Below are positions 44,169 through 51,882 of a DNA stretch of 64,000 nucleotides, piece after piece. A program made the position numbers and the translations under genes. Every line of letters starts with the position of its first letter. Positions within the stretch are counted from its first letter, which is position 1. Location of the stretch: positions 12,950-76,949 of the forward strand of contig JADJEU010000012.1 in assembly GCA_016709005.1 (NCBI GenBank). Reading direction: 5' to 3'. This stretch comes from Crocinitomicaceae bacterium. GTDB lineage: Bacteria; Bacteroidota; Bacteroidia; Flavobacteriales_D; Crocinitomicaceae. Under the pieces are notes generated by a model. It saw nothing but the letters and a program-made list of their open reading frames with translations, was not told the DNA's origin and did no database searches.

Positions 44169-45326
44169 TTAATTAAAATAGAAATCTGCTGTATAATTAT
44201 CTGGATCCAGCTGCTTTTTTTGCATCACACTTTGAAAGAAATCGTCCATCATTTCCAGATGGAGAATGTACATTTTTAATTGCCCATTTAAAATTTCAGT
44301 GTCTGGTTGTGTGAATGCCGTTCGCCAAAAATAGCGCATCAAAAACACGGAGGTAAAACTATTATGCTCAAAATATTCTTTGATCGAAACTGAATACAGT
44401 TCTTTGGAGCAGCTGTTTTTAAAAAAGTGAAAGGGTTCATCCAGTTGAGTATTGGCAAACATCAGAATCGGAATTTCATACTTTCTGTTTTTCGTTTTTA
44501 CAACATCATAAACGTAGGGCCACATGTCTTTGATTTGAGCGGTATCTGTTTTGTACTCAATGGTTGTTTCGAGTGATACGAAAGCATCAGCCCATTCTCC
44601 TTCATGCAAAAAGCACCAGCCGGTTTGTGCTCCCCAACTGTGGCCAGCATAAAATGTGTGTTGATTCGAGCTAAGGGTTTTTGCAAAGTCAATAACAGTT
44701 TTAATTTTGGATTGATCGTTTGTCACGCTCTCTGACAAACCATAAATAAGCTCGGTATAGGGCAGATGAAAATTGGCAGTAACAAAAATGTAGCCTTTTG
44801 AGGCAAAATATTCAGCCATGACATAATTTTCATCAGACACGCCTTGTGTGCCATGGTGATAGACAATGACAGGATACTTTGTTTTCTTTTGAATTCGTGA
44901 ATAGATACTTTTTGTGCGCGTGGTTTTGATTTTTTCAAGGACATCTTCGTATGAAAAAGATATGTAGTCGATTGCTTCGTATGTAGAAAGATCAGTGGCA
45001 ATATTTGCTTCAATAAAGACAGCTTTTGCCTGTGAATTCAATTTTTCATAAACATTACTTAGTGGAACTGGCAGTTTACGATTTCTGAAATCTCCATAAC
45101 AAAGGTGTTTTGCTTCAGAAGTTGGTTTGATGGGATGCCAGACTTGCACAAACAATGGTGCTGGACCGGTATATCCATACTGGTTGTATTGGCTGGAGTC
45201 TGAATAGAGTAGGGTGTCAAAAAAACCAACATCATATTTACCCATTTCAAGTTCAGTGTAAAATGAATCCTGGGCAGAGCTGCTTAAACAAATTACAAGT
45301 GCAGTGATTGAAAGAATGGGTTTCAT
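44169..45326 (-). CDS. Alpha/beta hydrolase, PAF-acetylhydrolase-like, secreted
   Basis: A 385-residue enzyme with signal peptide (1-18). The alpha/beta-hydrolase core shows YPVIVYHHGTQG (oxyanion region) and the nucleophile elbow FYAGHSWGAQTG, with Ser as nucleophile near residue 227. The overall pattern resembles platelet-activating-factor acetylhydrolase or chlorophyllase-like esterases, but the substrate is open. The -7 box TAACTTTG at 45343-45350 points to an own promoter. Confidence 0.8.
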   Translation of the reverse strand: MKPILSITALVICLSSSAQDSFYTELEMGKYDVGFFDTLLYSDSSQYNQYGYTGPAPLFVQVWHPIKPTSEAKHLCYGDFRNRKLPVPLSNVYEKLNSQAKAVFIEANIATDLSTYEAIDYISFSYEDVLEKIKTTRTKSIYSRIQKKTKYPVIVYHHGTQGVSDENYVMAEYFASKGYIFVTANFHLPYTELIYGLSESVTNDQSKIKTVIDFAKTLSSNQHTFYAGHSWGAQTGWCFLHEGEWADAFVSLETTIEYKTDTAQIKDMWPYVYDVVKTKNRKYEIPILMFANTQLDEPFHFFKNSCSKELYSVSIKEYFEHNSFTSVFLMRYFWRTAFTQPDTEILNGQLKMYILHLEMMDDFFQSVMQKKQLDPDNYTADFYFN

Positions 45327-45342
45327 TTGATGCAGATTTTTC

Positions 45343-45350
45343 CAAAGTTA
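45343..45350 (-). promoter_or_regulatory. Candidate -7 element of the hydrolase gene
   Basis: TAACTTTG on the minus strand (exact TAnnTTTG), 16 bp upstream of the start at 45326 and just below the stop of the preceding gene. Confidence 0.5.
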
Positions 45351-45352
45351 AG

Positions 45353-45841
45353 TTAGGCGTTTTTTTGTTCCAGCATAATTCTTTGCAAATCTTTCAATTC
45401 TGGATGCAGTTTGAATTCGCCTTTGCGTAATTCAAGTTCGTTCAAAATCTTTTGAAAGTCTTGTTCAGAAAAAGTATAGCGGAATTTAGAAGTTGATTCT
45501 TTTCCATCTTGTTCACGTCGATGATTTTCTTCTTCTAATTCAGCGCTGATGCTTTCGTAAATGGAGAATAAGGCTTGTTGAATCATTTCTTCATCCTCTT
45601 CGTAAAGAGCTTTGGTTAAAAGCGGACCGCTGTCTTGTAAATAAGAAAATCCTGCAAAATAAGTAATCGCGTTACGCCATTCATCTGAAAATTTATCCCA
45701 CACTTTTAAGAGCAAATTCCACTCATCCGCTTTCATCTGATAAGCGTAGTCAATGCCAGTATCCGGAAATTCGACATCCAGGCAAACGGTTTTTTCGTCT
45801 AAAAAATAGAGCAGTGAATCTGATAAAGGTTGTTTTGACAT
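45353..45841 (-). CDS. Hypothetical acidic cytoplasmic protein
   Basis: A 162-residue protein without signal or membrane segments, rich in Glu, Lys and Leu and mostly helical in pattern, with a central acidic stretch (EEDEEMIQQALF) and ELEEENHRREQDGKE. I do not recognise it. It has a -7 box TACTTTTG at 45859-45866 on the minus strand, 17 bp upstream of the ATG. Confidence 0.6.
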   Translation of the reverse strand: MSKQPLSDSLLYFLDEKTVCLDVEFPDTGIDYAYQMKADEWNLLLKVWDKFSDEWRNAITYFAGFSYLQDSGPLLTKALYEEDEEMIQQALFSIYESISAELEEENHRREQDGKESTSKFRYTFSEQDFQKILNELELRKGEFKLHPELKDLQRIMLEQKNA

Positions 45842-45858
45842 GGAAGCTATTTGATAGT

Positions 45859-45866
45859 CAAAAGTA
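45859..45866 (-). promoter_or_regulatory. Candidate -7 element of the acidic protein gene
   Basis: TACTTTTG on the minus strand, exact TAnnTTTG match; no -33 TTG at the right distance. Confidence 0.45.
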
Positions 45867-45975
45867 ATGAATAATGAAGTTTAAAATGTATTGTTAGGGT
45901 ATTTGTGAATGAAGATTATGTTTTTAACTTTAGAATTTGTTCAACATGCTAATGGCCTAACAAACATCAATCGAA

Positions 45976-46455
45976 TTGGAAACACTGTCTATTAGAAAAC
46001 TCTCACAAAGAAATTTGGAAATAATTTTTCCAACTATTTTATCGATTGCTTTGGGTGTTTATGTATTGAGAAGTTTTGAATCAGATTTATCTTATACCTT
46101 TTCGGTCCTCTTTTTAATCATAGGTACAATTGGATTTATTTTTTTACTAATCCAATATTTGACAAGAATAAGCGTTGACACTATCGGCATCTGCCAAGTG
46201 CGTTTTGGTAAAGAGAGAAAAATAAAATTCGAAGAAGTGAGAACTTTTGAAATCTACAAAACGGGTCGGTTCGGAAACACCAGATTAAATAAGCGTGATT
46301 TGCAATCTCTGGATATTAAAAGTGAGCGAATAATTCTGGTTTCAAAAATTGAACACAAAAAACCAACACCCTGGTGGAAAAGAGACGCGCATACAATTTC
46401 AATTCCATTTCAAGATGTCGTTTTCAGTTTAATAGAAAGTAGGATAAAGAAATAA
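45976..46455 (+). CDS. Hypothetical two-helix membrane protein with PH-like tail
   Basis: A 159-residue protein with two hydrophobic helices (~15-34 and ~40-62) and a C-terminal soluble part beginning ISVDTIGICQVRFGKERKIKFEEV, a strand pattern resembling bacterial PH-like (YdbT/DUF304-type) domains. There is no ATG in frame after the stop at 45958-45960; TTG at 45976 is the earliest start. Function is unknown. Confidence 0.6.
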   Translation: METLSIRKLSQRNLEIIFPTILSIALGVYVLRSFESDLSYTFSVLFLIIGTIGFIFLLIQYLTRISVDTIGICQVRFGKERKIKFEEVRTFEIYKTGRFGNTRLNKRDLQSLDIKSERIILVSKIEHKKPTPWWKRDAHTISIPFQDVVFSLIESRIKK

Positions 46456-46559
46456 ATTAATCTCCCGGATCGTTTATCTATAATTCATGCTGGATCAAAG
46501 AATAAGAACTGACTTTCGTAAAATGAGTTTTTACATCTGAAAATAAATTGACAAAAATT

Positions 46560-46919
46560 ATGCTGACAGAAATAAATCCCAAGCTACCGATGCGAAACAA
46601 AGCAGTTACAGTAGACTATTATGTAAACAAATTAGGTTTTCAAATTTTTGGTGATCTTGATTTTGAAGATTATTTAATGGTTCAAAAGGACGCTATTCAA
46701 ATTCATTTTTTTTCTTTCAAAGAACTAAATCCGAAAGAAAATTACGGGCAAGTTTATATCAGAACCAATAATATTGATCAACTCTACCAGACACTTTTGG
46801 ACAATAAAGTATTTGTTCACCCGAATGGACAATTAGAATCAAAACCCTGGGGGCAAAGAGAGTTTGCGTTGCTTGATCCTGATAATAACTTATTGACTTT
46901 TGGACAATCGGTAAAGTGA
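46560..46919 (+). CDS. VOC family / bleomycin-resistance-like protein
   Basis: A 120-residue vicinal-oxygen-chelate protein: VDYYVNKLGFQIFGDLDFED in the first module, IQIHFFSFKELNPKENYGQVYIR, and the closing WGQREFALLDPDNNLLTFGQ with the typical Glu/Asp ligand region. It resembles bleomycin-binding-type VOC proteins, which bind rather than cleave their ligand. TTG at 46548 also opens the frame; ATG at 46560 is preferred. It is convergent with the DUF998 gene. Confidence 0.85.
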   Translation: MLTEINPKLPMRNKAVTVDYYVNKLGFQIFGDLDFEDYLMVQKDAIQIHFFSFKELNPKENYGQVYIRTNNIDQLYQTLLDNKVFVHPNGQLESKPWGQREFALLDPDNNLLTFGQSVK

Positions 46920-46957
46920 TCAACGAAATCTGGAAAAAAAATTCATCGACCAATAGT

Positions 46958-47614
46958 TCAAAACGACAAATAAGTCATCGCAATCATCACTGACCAATGC
47001 ACATAACACAGAACCAGTAACCGATTTGCATAGCCATTCACGGCAATTACACCGGCCGGAACAACTGTAGGTGGTTCTACATCGGGGCCCATGGCAATGC
47101 CTGCTTTTTTGAATCCTGAAAATAAAATCATCATGGACAAAGCCATCAACACAACGCTGATCCAAAGCGCATGGGATGAAACAAGAAGTGCTGTTGAATG
47201 AGTATGCCAATTTGCATTTTGAAGCAAGTGATAAGCAACAAGTAAAGCACCAATTGGTAGGGTAGGGATTCCCAGGCCAAATGCCATTCCATGCAGTTTA
47301 TGTTTGACATCAAACAATCCGCCCATGATTGCACCAATGCCTGAAATAATAATCAGAACAACACCTATTATTGCTGCGTTAGAGGTAACCAGATTGAAAA
47401 GAAGTAAGGCAACAAAAAAAGAACTCAATCCCCAAAAAATAAAAAATGAAGTGATGAGCCATTTGTGTTTACCCAATGCATATTCGCTGATCATTCGCCA
47501 ACTTGGTTTGTACTCGCGACTTACAAAATGTAAAATCAACAAACAAAGCAAGGAAAGTGCACTGCTGCCAAGTGTCAATTTTGCCAGCAGTGCAGGTGAT
47601 AAAATACTTTCCAT
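46958..47614 (-). CDS. DUF998 family membrane protein
   Basis: A 218-residue integral membrane protein with six predicted helices and family marks such as YKPSWRMISEYALGKHKW after helix 1 and DVKHKLHGMAFGLGIP in the middle. DUF998 proteins have no known activity. It starts 6 bp after the SRPBCC stop and is the third gene of the ArsR-controlled operon, a combination common in Bacteroidetes and Firmicutes. Confidence 0.85.
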   Translation of the reverse strand: MESILSPALLAKLTLGSSALSLLCLLILHFVSREYKPSWRMISEYALGKHKWLITSFFIFWGLSSFFVALLLFNLVTSNAAIIGVVLIIISGIGAIMGGLFDVKHKLHGMAFGLGIPTLPIGALLVAYHLLQNANWHTHSTALLVSSHALWISVVLMALSMMILFSGFKKAGIAMGPDVEPPTVVPAGVIAVNGYANRLLVLCYVHWSVMIAMTYLSF

Positions 47615-47620
47615 TCAAAA

Positions 47621-48124
47621 TTAGATTTTGTTTTGTGCAAGCATTTGGTCTAATTGATCTGAACATTGTATGATACCTTGTTCGAAGCCCATCTCTACAA
47701 TTTTTTGAAGATCTTCTGCACTGTTATAAACCATTTTATAATCAACCAAAGTACCGTTTGCACTTGGTGTGAAAAGAAAGTGTCCTTTAGAAACCGGAAG
47801 TCCTTCTATCGCATTCCCATTTTCATCACAAAAAGCATCTTCAATCTGATATCCTTTGTGATGATCAACCGAAATATAATTCATACGCCCCCAGTGTTTT
47901 TGACCTTCCGGACTCACCATCGCATATAGCCAGAAACCACCTGCTTTAAAATTCATTGTTTTGGTTTCAGCTCGCCATGGAGCCGGGCCCCACCATTGAT
48001 CCAGAATTTCACTGTCAGTGTATGCGCGCCAAACAGTTGCTAACGGAGCATTAAATTCTCTGGACACTAAAACTGATCTTTCTTTAAAGTCTTTTATAAC
48101 TTGTGTTTTACTTGTTGTACTCAT
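47621..48124 (-). CDS. SRPBCC (AHSA1-like) protein
   Basis: A 167-residue START-like fold protein of the AHSA1/CalC group: REFNAPLATVWRAYTDSEILDQWWGPAPW at the N-terminus, GGFWLYAM, and the long C-terminal helix GFEQGIIQCSDQLDQML. It binds a hydrophobic ligand or partner; no substrate is known. The ATG at 48124 overlaps the ArsR stop (ATGA), which fixes the start and shows translational coupling; a longer frame to 48184 lies inside arsR and is rejected. Confidence 0.9.
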   Translation of the reverse strand: MSTTSKTQVIKDFKERSVLVSREFNAPLATVWRAYTDSEILDQWWGPAPWRAETKTMNFKAGGFWLYAMVSPEGQKHWGRMNYISVDHHKGYQIEDAFCDENGNAIEGLPVSKGHFLFTPSANGTLVDYKMVYNSAEDLQKIVEMGFEQGIIQCSDQLDQMLAQNKI

Positions 48125-48441
48125 TTTTTCTTTTTTTTCATTTTTAATAATACGTTGTCTAGCTGGTTGAACTTGCTGTCCCACATTTGTCGGAACGGTT
48201 CGAGATAATCTGCAATCGGTTTCATTTTTTTTGGATTGAAGTGATAATAAATTTCCCGACCCTGTTGTTCCTGCGTGACCAATTCACATTCGGTCAAAAT
48301 TTTAATGTGCTTTGAAACGGCTTGTCTGCTTGAGTCAAAATGCTCAGCGAGCGCATTGGGTGTCATTGCCTGCAGTGCAATGAGACTTAATATAGCTCTG
48401 CGCGTTGGATCTGCTATTGCCTGAAATACATCTCTTCTCAT
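48121..48441 (-). CDS. ArsR family transcriptional regulator
   Basis: A 106-residue winged-helix regulator. The pattern is DVFQAIADPTRRAILSLI at the N-terminus, recognition helix SSRQAVSKHIKILTE, and wing GREIYYHF. It lacks the metal-binding CxC of ArsR/SmtB sensors, so it belongs to the non-metal group that travels with AHSA1-type SRPBCC proteins. It probably represses its own operon through the dyads in its promoter. Confidence 0.92.
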   Translation of the reverse strand: MRRDVFQAIADPTRRAILSLIALQAMTPNALAEHFDSSRQAVSKHIKILTECELVTQEQQGREIYYHFNPKKMKPIADYLEPFRQMWDSKFNQLDNVLLKMKKKKK

Positions 48442-48468
48442 AATTCAATTTTTAATTCGCTACCGTTT

Positions 48469-48506
48469 GGTTGCAAATATATATGCAATTATTCGGTTGC
48501 GCAATA
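48469..48506 (-). promoter_or_regulatory. Promoter and operator-like dyads of the arsR-SRPBCC-DUF998 operon
   Basis: On the minus strand TTG (48504-48502), a 20-bp spacer and TATATTTG (48481-48474) give a full Bacteroidetes promoter. Overlapping it are TTGCA...TGCAA (48471-48488) and the palindrome TTGCGCAA (48497-48504), with repeated GGTTGC words at 48469 and 48495. The overlap with both promoter boxes suits autorepression by the ArsR protein (inference). Confidence 0.65.
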
Positions 48507-48543
48507 TTTTTTTGAAAAAAGTTTTTTTATTTGGAAATTGGTT

Positions 48544-48571
48544 GTAGGGGCGAATGAAAATTCGCCCCTAC
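48544..48571. repeat. 28-bp perfect palindrome of the GGGGCGAA type
   Basis: Twelve-bp arms GTAGGGGCGAAT/ATTCGCCCCTAC around a GAAA loop. There is no T run, so it is not a plain terminator. The lpd terminator at 53292-53326 has the same core GGGGCGAATGAAAATT, indicating a repeated palindrome family. It lies in the convergence-free gap 48442-48679, where I see no gene. Confidence 0.8.
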
Positions 48572-48679
48572 ATAAAACAAAAAAGAGCAGATTTTGATTC
48601 ACCTGAGTGTTGTGTCGAAACCAGAGATACTTGTAACATTGACGGATACAATGTAGAAAAACCTTTAGTTAATGACGCC

Positions 48680-49117
48680 TCACTGAATCACTTTCGTAAT
48701 TTCGGACAAGGTAGATTTCAACTGAACGAGATCTCTTTTTTTAATAGTTTTTGAGCTGACACTTTGTAAGATTTCTTGCGGAATTTTTTTAGCTTCTTTG
48801 CGCAAGGCTTTTCCTTTTGGGGTGAGCTGGATTATTACACTGCGCTCATCCTGAAGTGATCGGGTTCGAACAATATAGTCTTTCGTTTCAAGTCTTTTTA
48901 ATAAAGGGGTGAGTGTACTTGATTCCAAAAAAAGACAATTGCAGATATCAGAAACAGTGCGTTTATCTTTTTCCCACAAGAGCAAAAAGACCAGATATTG
49001 TGGATAGGTAATGTCCCACTTGCTTAAAATGGGTTGATATAATTTTGTCACCAATCGTGATGCCGCATAGAGTGGAAAACAAATTTGGTTTTCTAGTTTG
49101 AGCATGTCATCTTGCAT
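48680..49117 (-). CDS. MarR family regulator, OhrR-like
   Basis: A 145-residue winged-helix regulator. The N-terminal LENQICFPLYAASRL places Cys13 where OhrR carries its peroxide-sensing cysteine. ESSTLTPLLKRLETKDYIVRTRSLQDERSVIIQLT forms the recognition helix and wing, almost the OhrR consensus. It should repress peroxide-defence genes until Cys13 is oxidised by organic hydroperoxides. It lies 23 bp downstream of the DoxX-GPx gene, probably in the same transcript and so autoregulated. Confidence 0.92.
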   Translation of the reverse strand: MQDDMLKLENQICFPLYAASRLVTKLYQPILSKWDITYPQYLVFLLLWEKDKRTVSDICNCLFLESSTLTPLLKRLETKDYIVRTRSLQDERSVIIQLTPKGKALRKEAKKIPQEILQSVSSKTIKKRDLVQLKSTLSEITKVIQ

Positions 49118-49140
49118 ATCAAAATGGTATTATTGCAGTA

Positions 49141-50052
49141 CTAAAGAATTTTTTGAATGTGAGATTCAATTTGATCTGGCTTTGTGGTTGGAGCAAAGCG
49201 TTTGATTGGGTTACCATTTTTATCGATCAAAAATTTGGTAAAGTTCCATTTGAGATCATCTGATAAAAATCCACCAAGCTCTTGTTTTAAAAATTGAAAA
49301 ACAGGATGCGTGTCAGGGCCATTGACATCAATTTTTGAAAATAGTGGAAAGGTCACACCAAAATTAATAGCGCACGATTGTGCTACGGCTTCGTCATCAC
49401 CGGGCTCCTGATGCGCAAACTGATTACTTGGAAATCCTAACACAACAAAATTCTGATCTTTATAGGTTTGATAAAGTGTTTCGAGTCCTTCAAATTGAGG
49501 AGCCAATCCACACTTAGTTGCCGTGTTGACGATTAGAATAGTTTTACCCTTAAAATCGTTCAACGAAACTAAATTTCCGCGAATGTCCTTGGCTTCGAGA
49601 TCATAAAAATTTGTTGGAATTGCAGACACATATTTATTTCTTGAACGCAATGCTTTTAATGCGCCTGTCGACCAAAGTGCCCATAGAATTAGAACAGGTT
49701 GAAAGAGCAAACGAATTAAACGTGCTCTATCGGTATCCAATCCAAATGCGTTTGTATGATTAAGATACTGCGCGATGTTACCAGGAAAAATGAGAAGATA
49801 GAAAACGGCCAATGCAATTCCGACCCAGACCATTTTGCGTTTCCAGAAAATCATCGAAAGACCCAGAATTAATTCTACCATACCTGAAAGAATCACCACC
49901 AAATCTTTACTCAATGGAATCCAGTCTGGAACCTGAGCCTGAAATTCCTGGCGCTGAATGGTGAAGTGTCCTATGGCAGCCGTCACCATGAATGCTCCTA
50001 AAAGTAAACGGGCTATTTTTTGTGGCAAAGAAGTCTCAATGAATGATCTCAT
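49141..50052 (-). CDS. DoxX-like membrane domain fused to glutathione peroxidase
   Basis: A 303-residue fusion. Residues 1-~135 form a DoxX/DoxD-like four-helix membrane module (helices ~13-30, 48-70, 73-92, 113-132). After a short linker, residues ~146-303 are a complete Cys-type glutathione peroxidase: NTATKCG (Cys181), FPSNQFAHQEPG (Gln211) and LKWNFTKFLID (Trp269, Asn270). The peroxidase would face one side of the inner membrane and reduce lipid or organic peroxides. No stop or frameshift separates the halves. An OhrR-like gene follows and operator-like dyads precede the start. Confidence 0.9.
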   Translation of the reverse strand: MRSFIETSLPQKIARLLLGAFMVTAAIGHFTIQRQEFQAQVPDWIPLSKDLVVILSGMVELILGLSMIFWKRKMVWVGIALAVFYLLIFPGNIAQYLNHTNAFGLDTDRARLIRLLFQPVLILWALWSTGALKALRSRNKYVSAIPTNFYDLEAKDIRGNLVSLNDFKGKTILIVNTATKCGLAPQFEGLETLYQTYKDQNFVVLGFPSNQFAHQEPGDDEAVAQSCAINFGVTFPLFSKIDVNGPDTHPVFQFLKQELGGFLSDDLKWNFTKFLIDKNGNPIKRFAPTTKPDQIESHIQKIL

Positions 50053-50067
50053 GATTTAAAATTGTGT

Positions 50068-50096
50068 ACGATTATATCGTGTGCGATACAAATATA
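50068..50096 (-). promoter_or_regulatory. Promoter with overlapping dyads upstream of DoxX-GPx
   Basis: The -7 element TATATTTG (minus strand, 50096-50089) is followed at the expected start site by two interleaved inverted repeats: TATCG-TGTG-CGATA (50075-50088) and ACGAT-TAT-ATCGT (50068-50080). The position over the start site suits a repressor, most simply the adjacent OhrR-like protein (inference). No clear -33 TTG. Confidence 0.6.
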
Positions 50097-50130
50097 GTTA
50101 TTTTCTCAGAAGAGAAGTAAACGAAATTAA

Positions 50131-50634
50131 TTATGGATAAAGAAAAGGTTCATTATTCATCACCATTTTCTCGATATTTTTCAAAACGCGTTTCATGTAA
50201 ATACGCCAGAACGTTTTAGTGAACAACCAATTTAGCGGGTAAAGTAAGAGGGCTTTGGAATGAAGCGTATAGGTATAATCGATCTGAATTTTATTTGGTT
50301 CAAGTTCGGTTGTTTTCCATTCACCGACAAATTTTGTAAATCCCAGCATCCACGATTTAAAATCACTCACTTCAATTTTCCAGTATTTATTTTCGATGCG
50401 TTCAATGACAGTATCACTTGAAACTTCACCACCTTTAAATGAAATTGTTTTTGCTGCAAAGACTTTCTTTTTTGAACCTTGTTTCCCCCAGTCTTTATCG
50501 TCTGTGCAGTAGAGTACTTTTGGCATCACGCCATAACCTGTATGTACTTTTGAAATGTCACAAAGCATAGGCGTTTTGAAAGCCCGTTCTAAAGAGCAGT
50601 GATAGATTGTTTTGACGGTTGTGGTGAATTTCAT
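50131..50634 (-). CDS. SRPBCC family protein
   Basis: A 167-residue protein with START/polyketide-cyclase-like pattern: an initial strand KFTTTVKTIYHCSLERAFKT, central strands with WKIEVSDFKSWMLGF and VGEWKTTEL, and a C-terminal amphipathic helix (RIYMKRVLKNIEKMV). Ligand unknown. It follows the small membrane gene by 22 bp in the same direction. Confidence 0.75.
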   Translation of the reverse strand: MKFTTTVKTIYHCSLERAFKTPMLCDISKVHTGYGVMPKVLYCTDDKDWGKQGSKKKVFAAKTISFKGGEVSSDTVIERIENKYWKIEVSDFKSWMLGFTKFVGEWKTTELEPNKIQIDYTYTLHSKALLLYPLNWLFTKTFWRIYMKRVLKNIEKMVMNNEPFLYP

Positions 50635-50656
50635 CTGGGAATTTTTTAGTGAGATT

Positions 50657-51031
50657 TCAAATTTTGTCCATTTCTCTTTTCAGTGCCAACGTTATAAAAG
50701 CTACACCAATAAACAGTCCTGAAAGCGCAGGAATTATCAAGAAAACGGAATAGTCGTTATTCCAAAAGATGCTGATAAAAACCAATGCTGATCCAAAAAC
50801 ATAAATGCCGCTCGTCGCTAGTCCTAAAGTCTGACCCCATGATTTGTTTTTTAGAACTGCCAATCCAGCAATGATAGAAACAGGGCCTGTAAGAAAAATA
50901 TCAGCCCAAGGAATTAATACTTTGACCAGCTCATTTTGATCAAAGATGTTTCCATCTCCCCATGTGTATAGTCCGCCAGCAATCGCAAAAATTCCGGTTA
51001 GAATGAATAAGATTCCAAATAATCGATTCAT
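50657..51031 (-). CDS. Hypothetical four-helix membrane protein
   Basis: A 124-residue protein with four hydrophobic segments (~3-24, ~40-60, ~68-90, ~95-116). No family recognised. It probably shares a transcript with the SRPBCC gene 22 bp downstream. Confidence 0.65.
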   Translation of the reverse strand: MNRLFGILFILTGIFAIAGGLYTWGDGNIFDQNELVKVLIPWADIFLTGPVSIIAGLAVLKNKSWGQTLGLATSGIYVFGSALVFISIFWNNDYSVFLIIPALSGLFIGVAFITLALKREMDKI

Positions 51032-51103
51032 AGAATTTGAGTTTTGCTCGCTGTCCTCTGCATGAAATTAGAAAAATCCATAACGAATAATGTTGTTTAT
51101 TTT

Positions 51104-51694
51104 TTACTCAAACAACTCCACCATACCAGCCGGTGGTGGATAGCCTAACTCCACATTCATTTTCATCACTTGCAAACACAGTTCTGCCACAATTCTATTC
51201 TCTTCAAAAACAGCATGTGTGCTTGTAAGTGGCATCAATTGTTCCAGTTGAGGATGTCGTTTTAAGTCAGAATAAATACTCGAATAAAGAGATTGAAGTT
51301 CCCATTCCAAATCTTCAATTTCAATTGCTTTATCTGTTGCCTTGTTTTGATAATGTATCACAAAACTAGTCTCCAGATCTTCAACAAATTTGTCCTTTTG
51401 TACTTCGTCGTATTTTACCCAGGCAATGAGTAAAAAACAGATTGTAAAGAAACTTACCACCCCCAACGAAATTTTTGCAGGATCATCATTTCCTGTGTTT
51501 TTTAAAAATCGGTAGACAAAAATTCCCATGGCAACAAAGACTATCCACATACCAATACCACCAATGGCAAATCCTACACGAAAGGGCAATGAATGATCAC
51601 TTACCCAACCCAAGTTAAAGTAAGCACCTGCTAAAAAGCTCCAGACTGCTATAAGTGCAATCCAGGTAATATTCCTTAGGAGATGTTTTTTCAT
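51104..51694 (-). CDS. Hypothetical membrane protein with helical soluble domain
   Basis: A 196-residue protein: three hydrophobic segments (~9-27, ~37-60, ~75-92) and a C-terminal helical part from ~100 rich in Glu and Leu (EIEDLEWELQSLYSSIY). The longer frame to 51733 adds only 13 residues before the ATG at 51694, which begins MKKHLLRN and is preferred. Not recognised. Confidence 0.65.
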   Translation of the reverse strand: MKKHLLRNITWIALIAVWSFLAGAYFNLGWVSDHSLPFRVGFAIGGIGMWIVFVAMGIFVYRFLKNTGNDDPAKISLGVVSFFTICFLLIAWVKYDEVQKDKFVEDLETSFVIHYQNKATDKAIEIEDLEWELQSLYSSIYSDLKRHPQLEQLMPLTSTHAVFEENRIVAELCLQVMKMNVELGYPPPAGMVELFE

Positions 51695-51882
51695 GGTCAA
51701 ATTTTTAGTGAAATTAAAGATAGCTTCGTTCAAATGACAATTTAAATAACGTTTAATTTTTTTTTGGATGGATCAAATATATTGATCTGTCAAGCCTAAA
51801 CCCCAATAACAACAATAATTCCAGACTCGATATACGATATTCATACTAATTGCCTAATTTCGTAATCCAAAAAAATCAAATT

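Noticed and set aside
48554..48754. 66-residue plus-strand frame starting in the palindrome
   Set aside because: It begins inside a repeat, overlaps the OhrR-like gene antisense and has no recognisable features.
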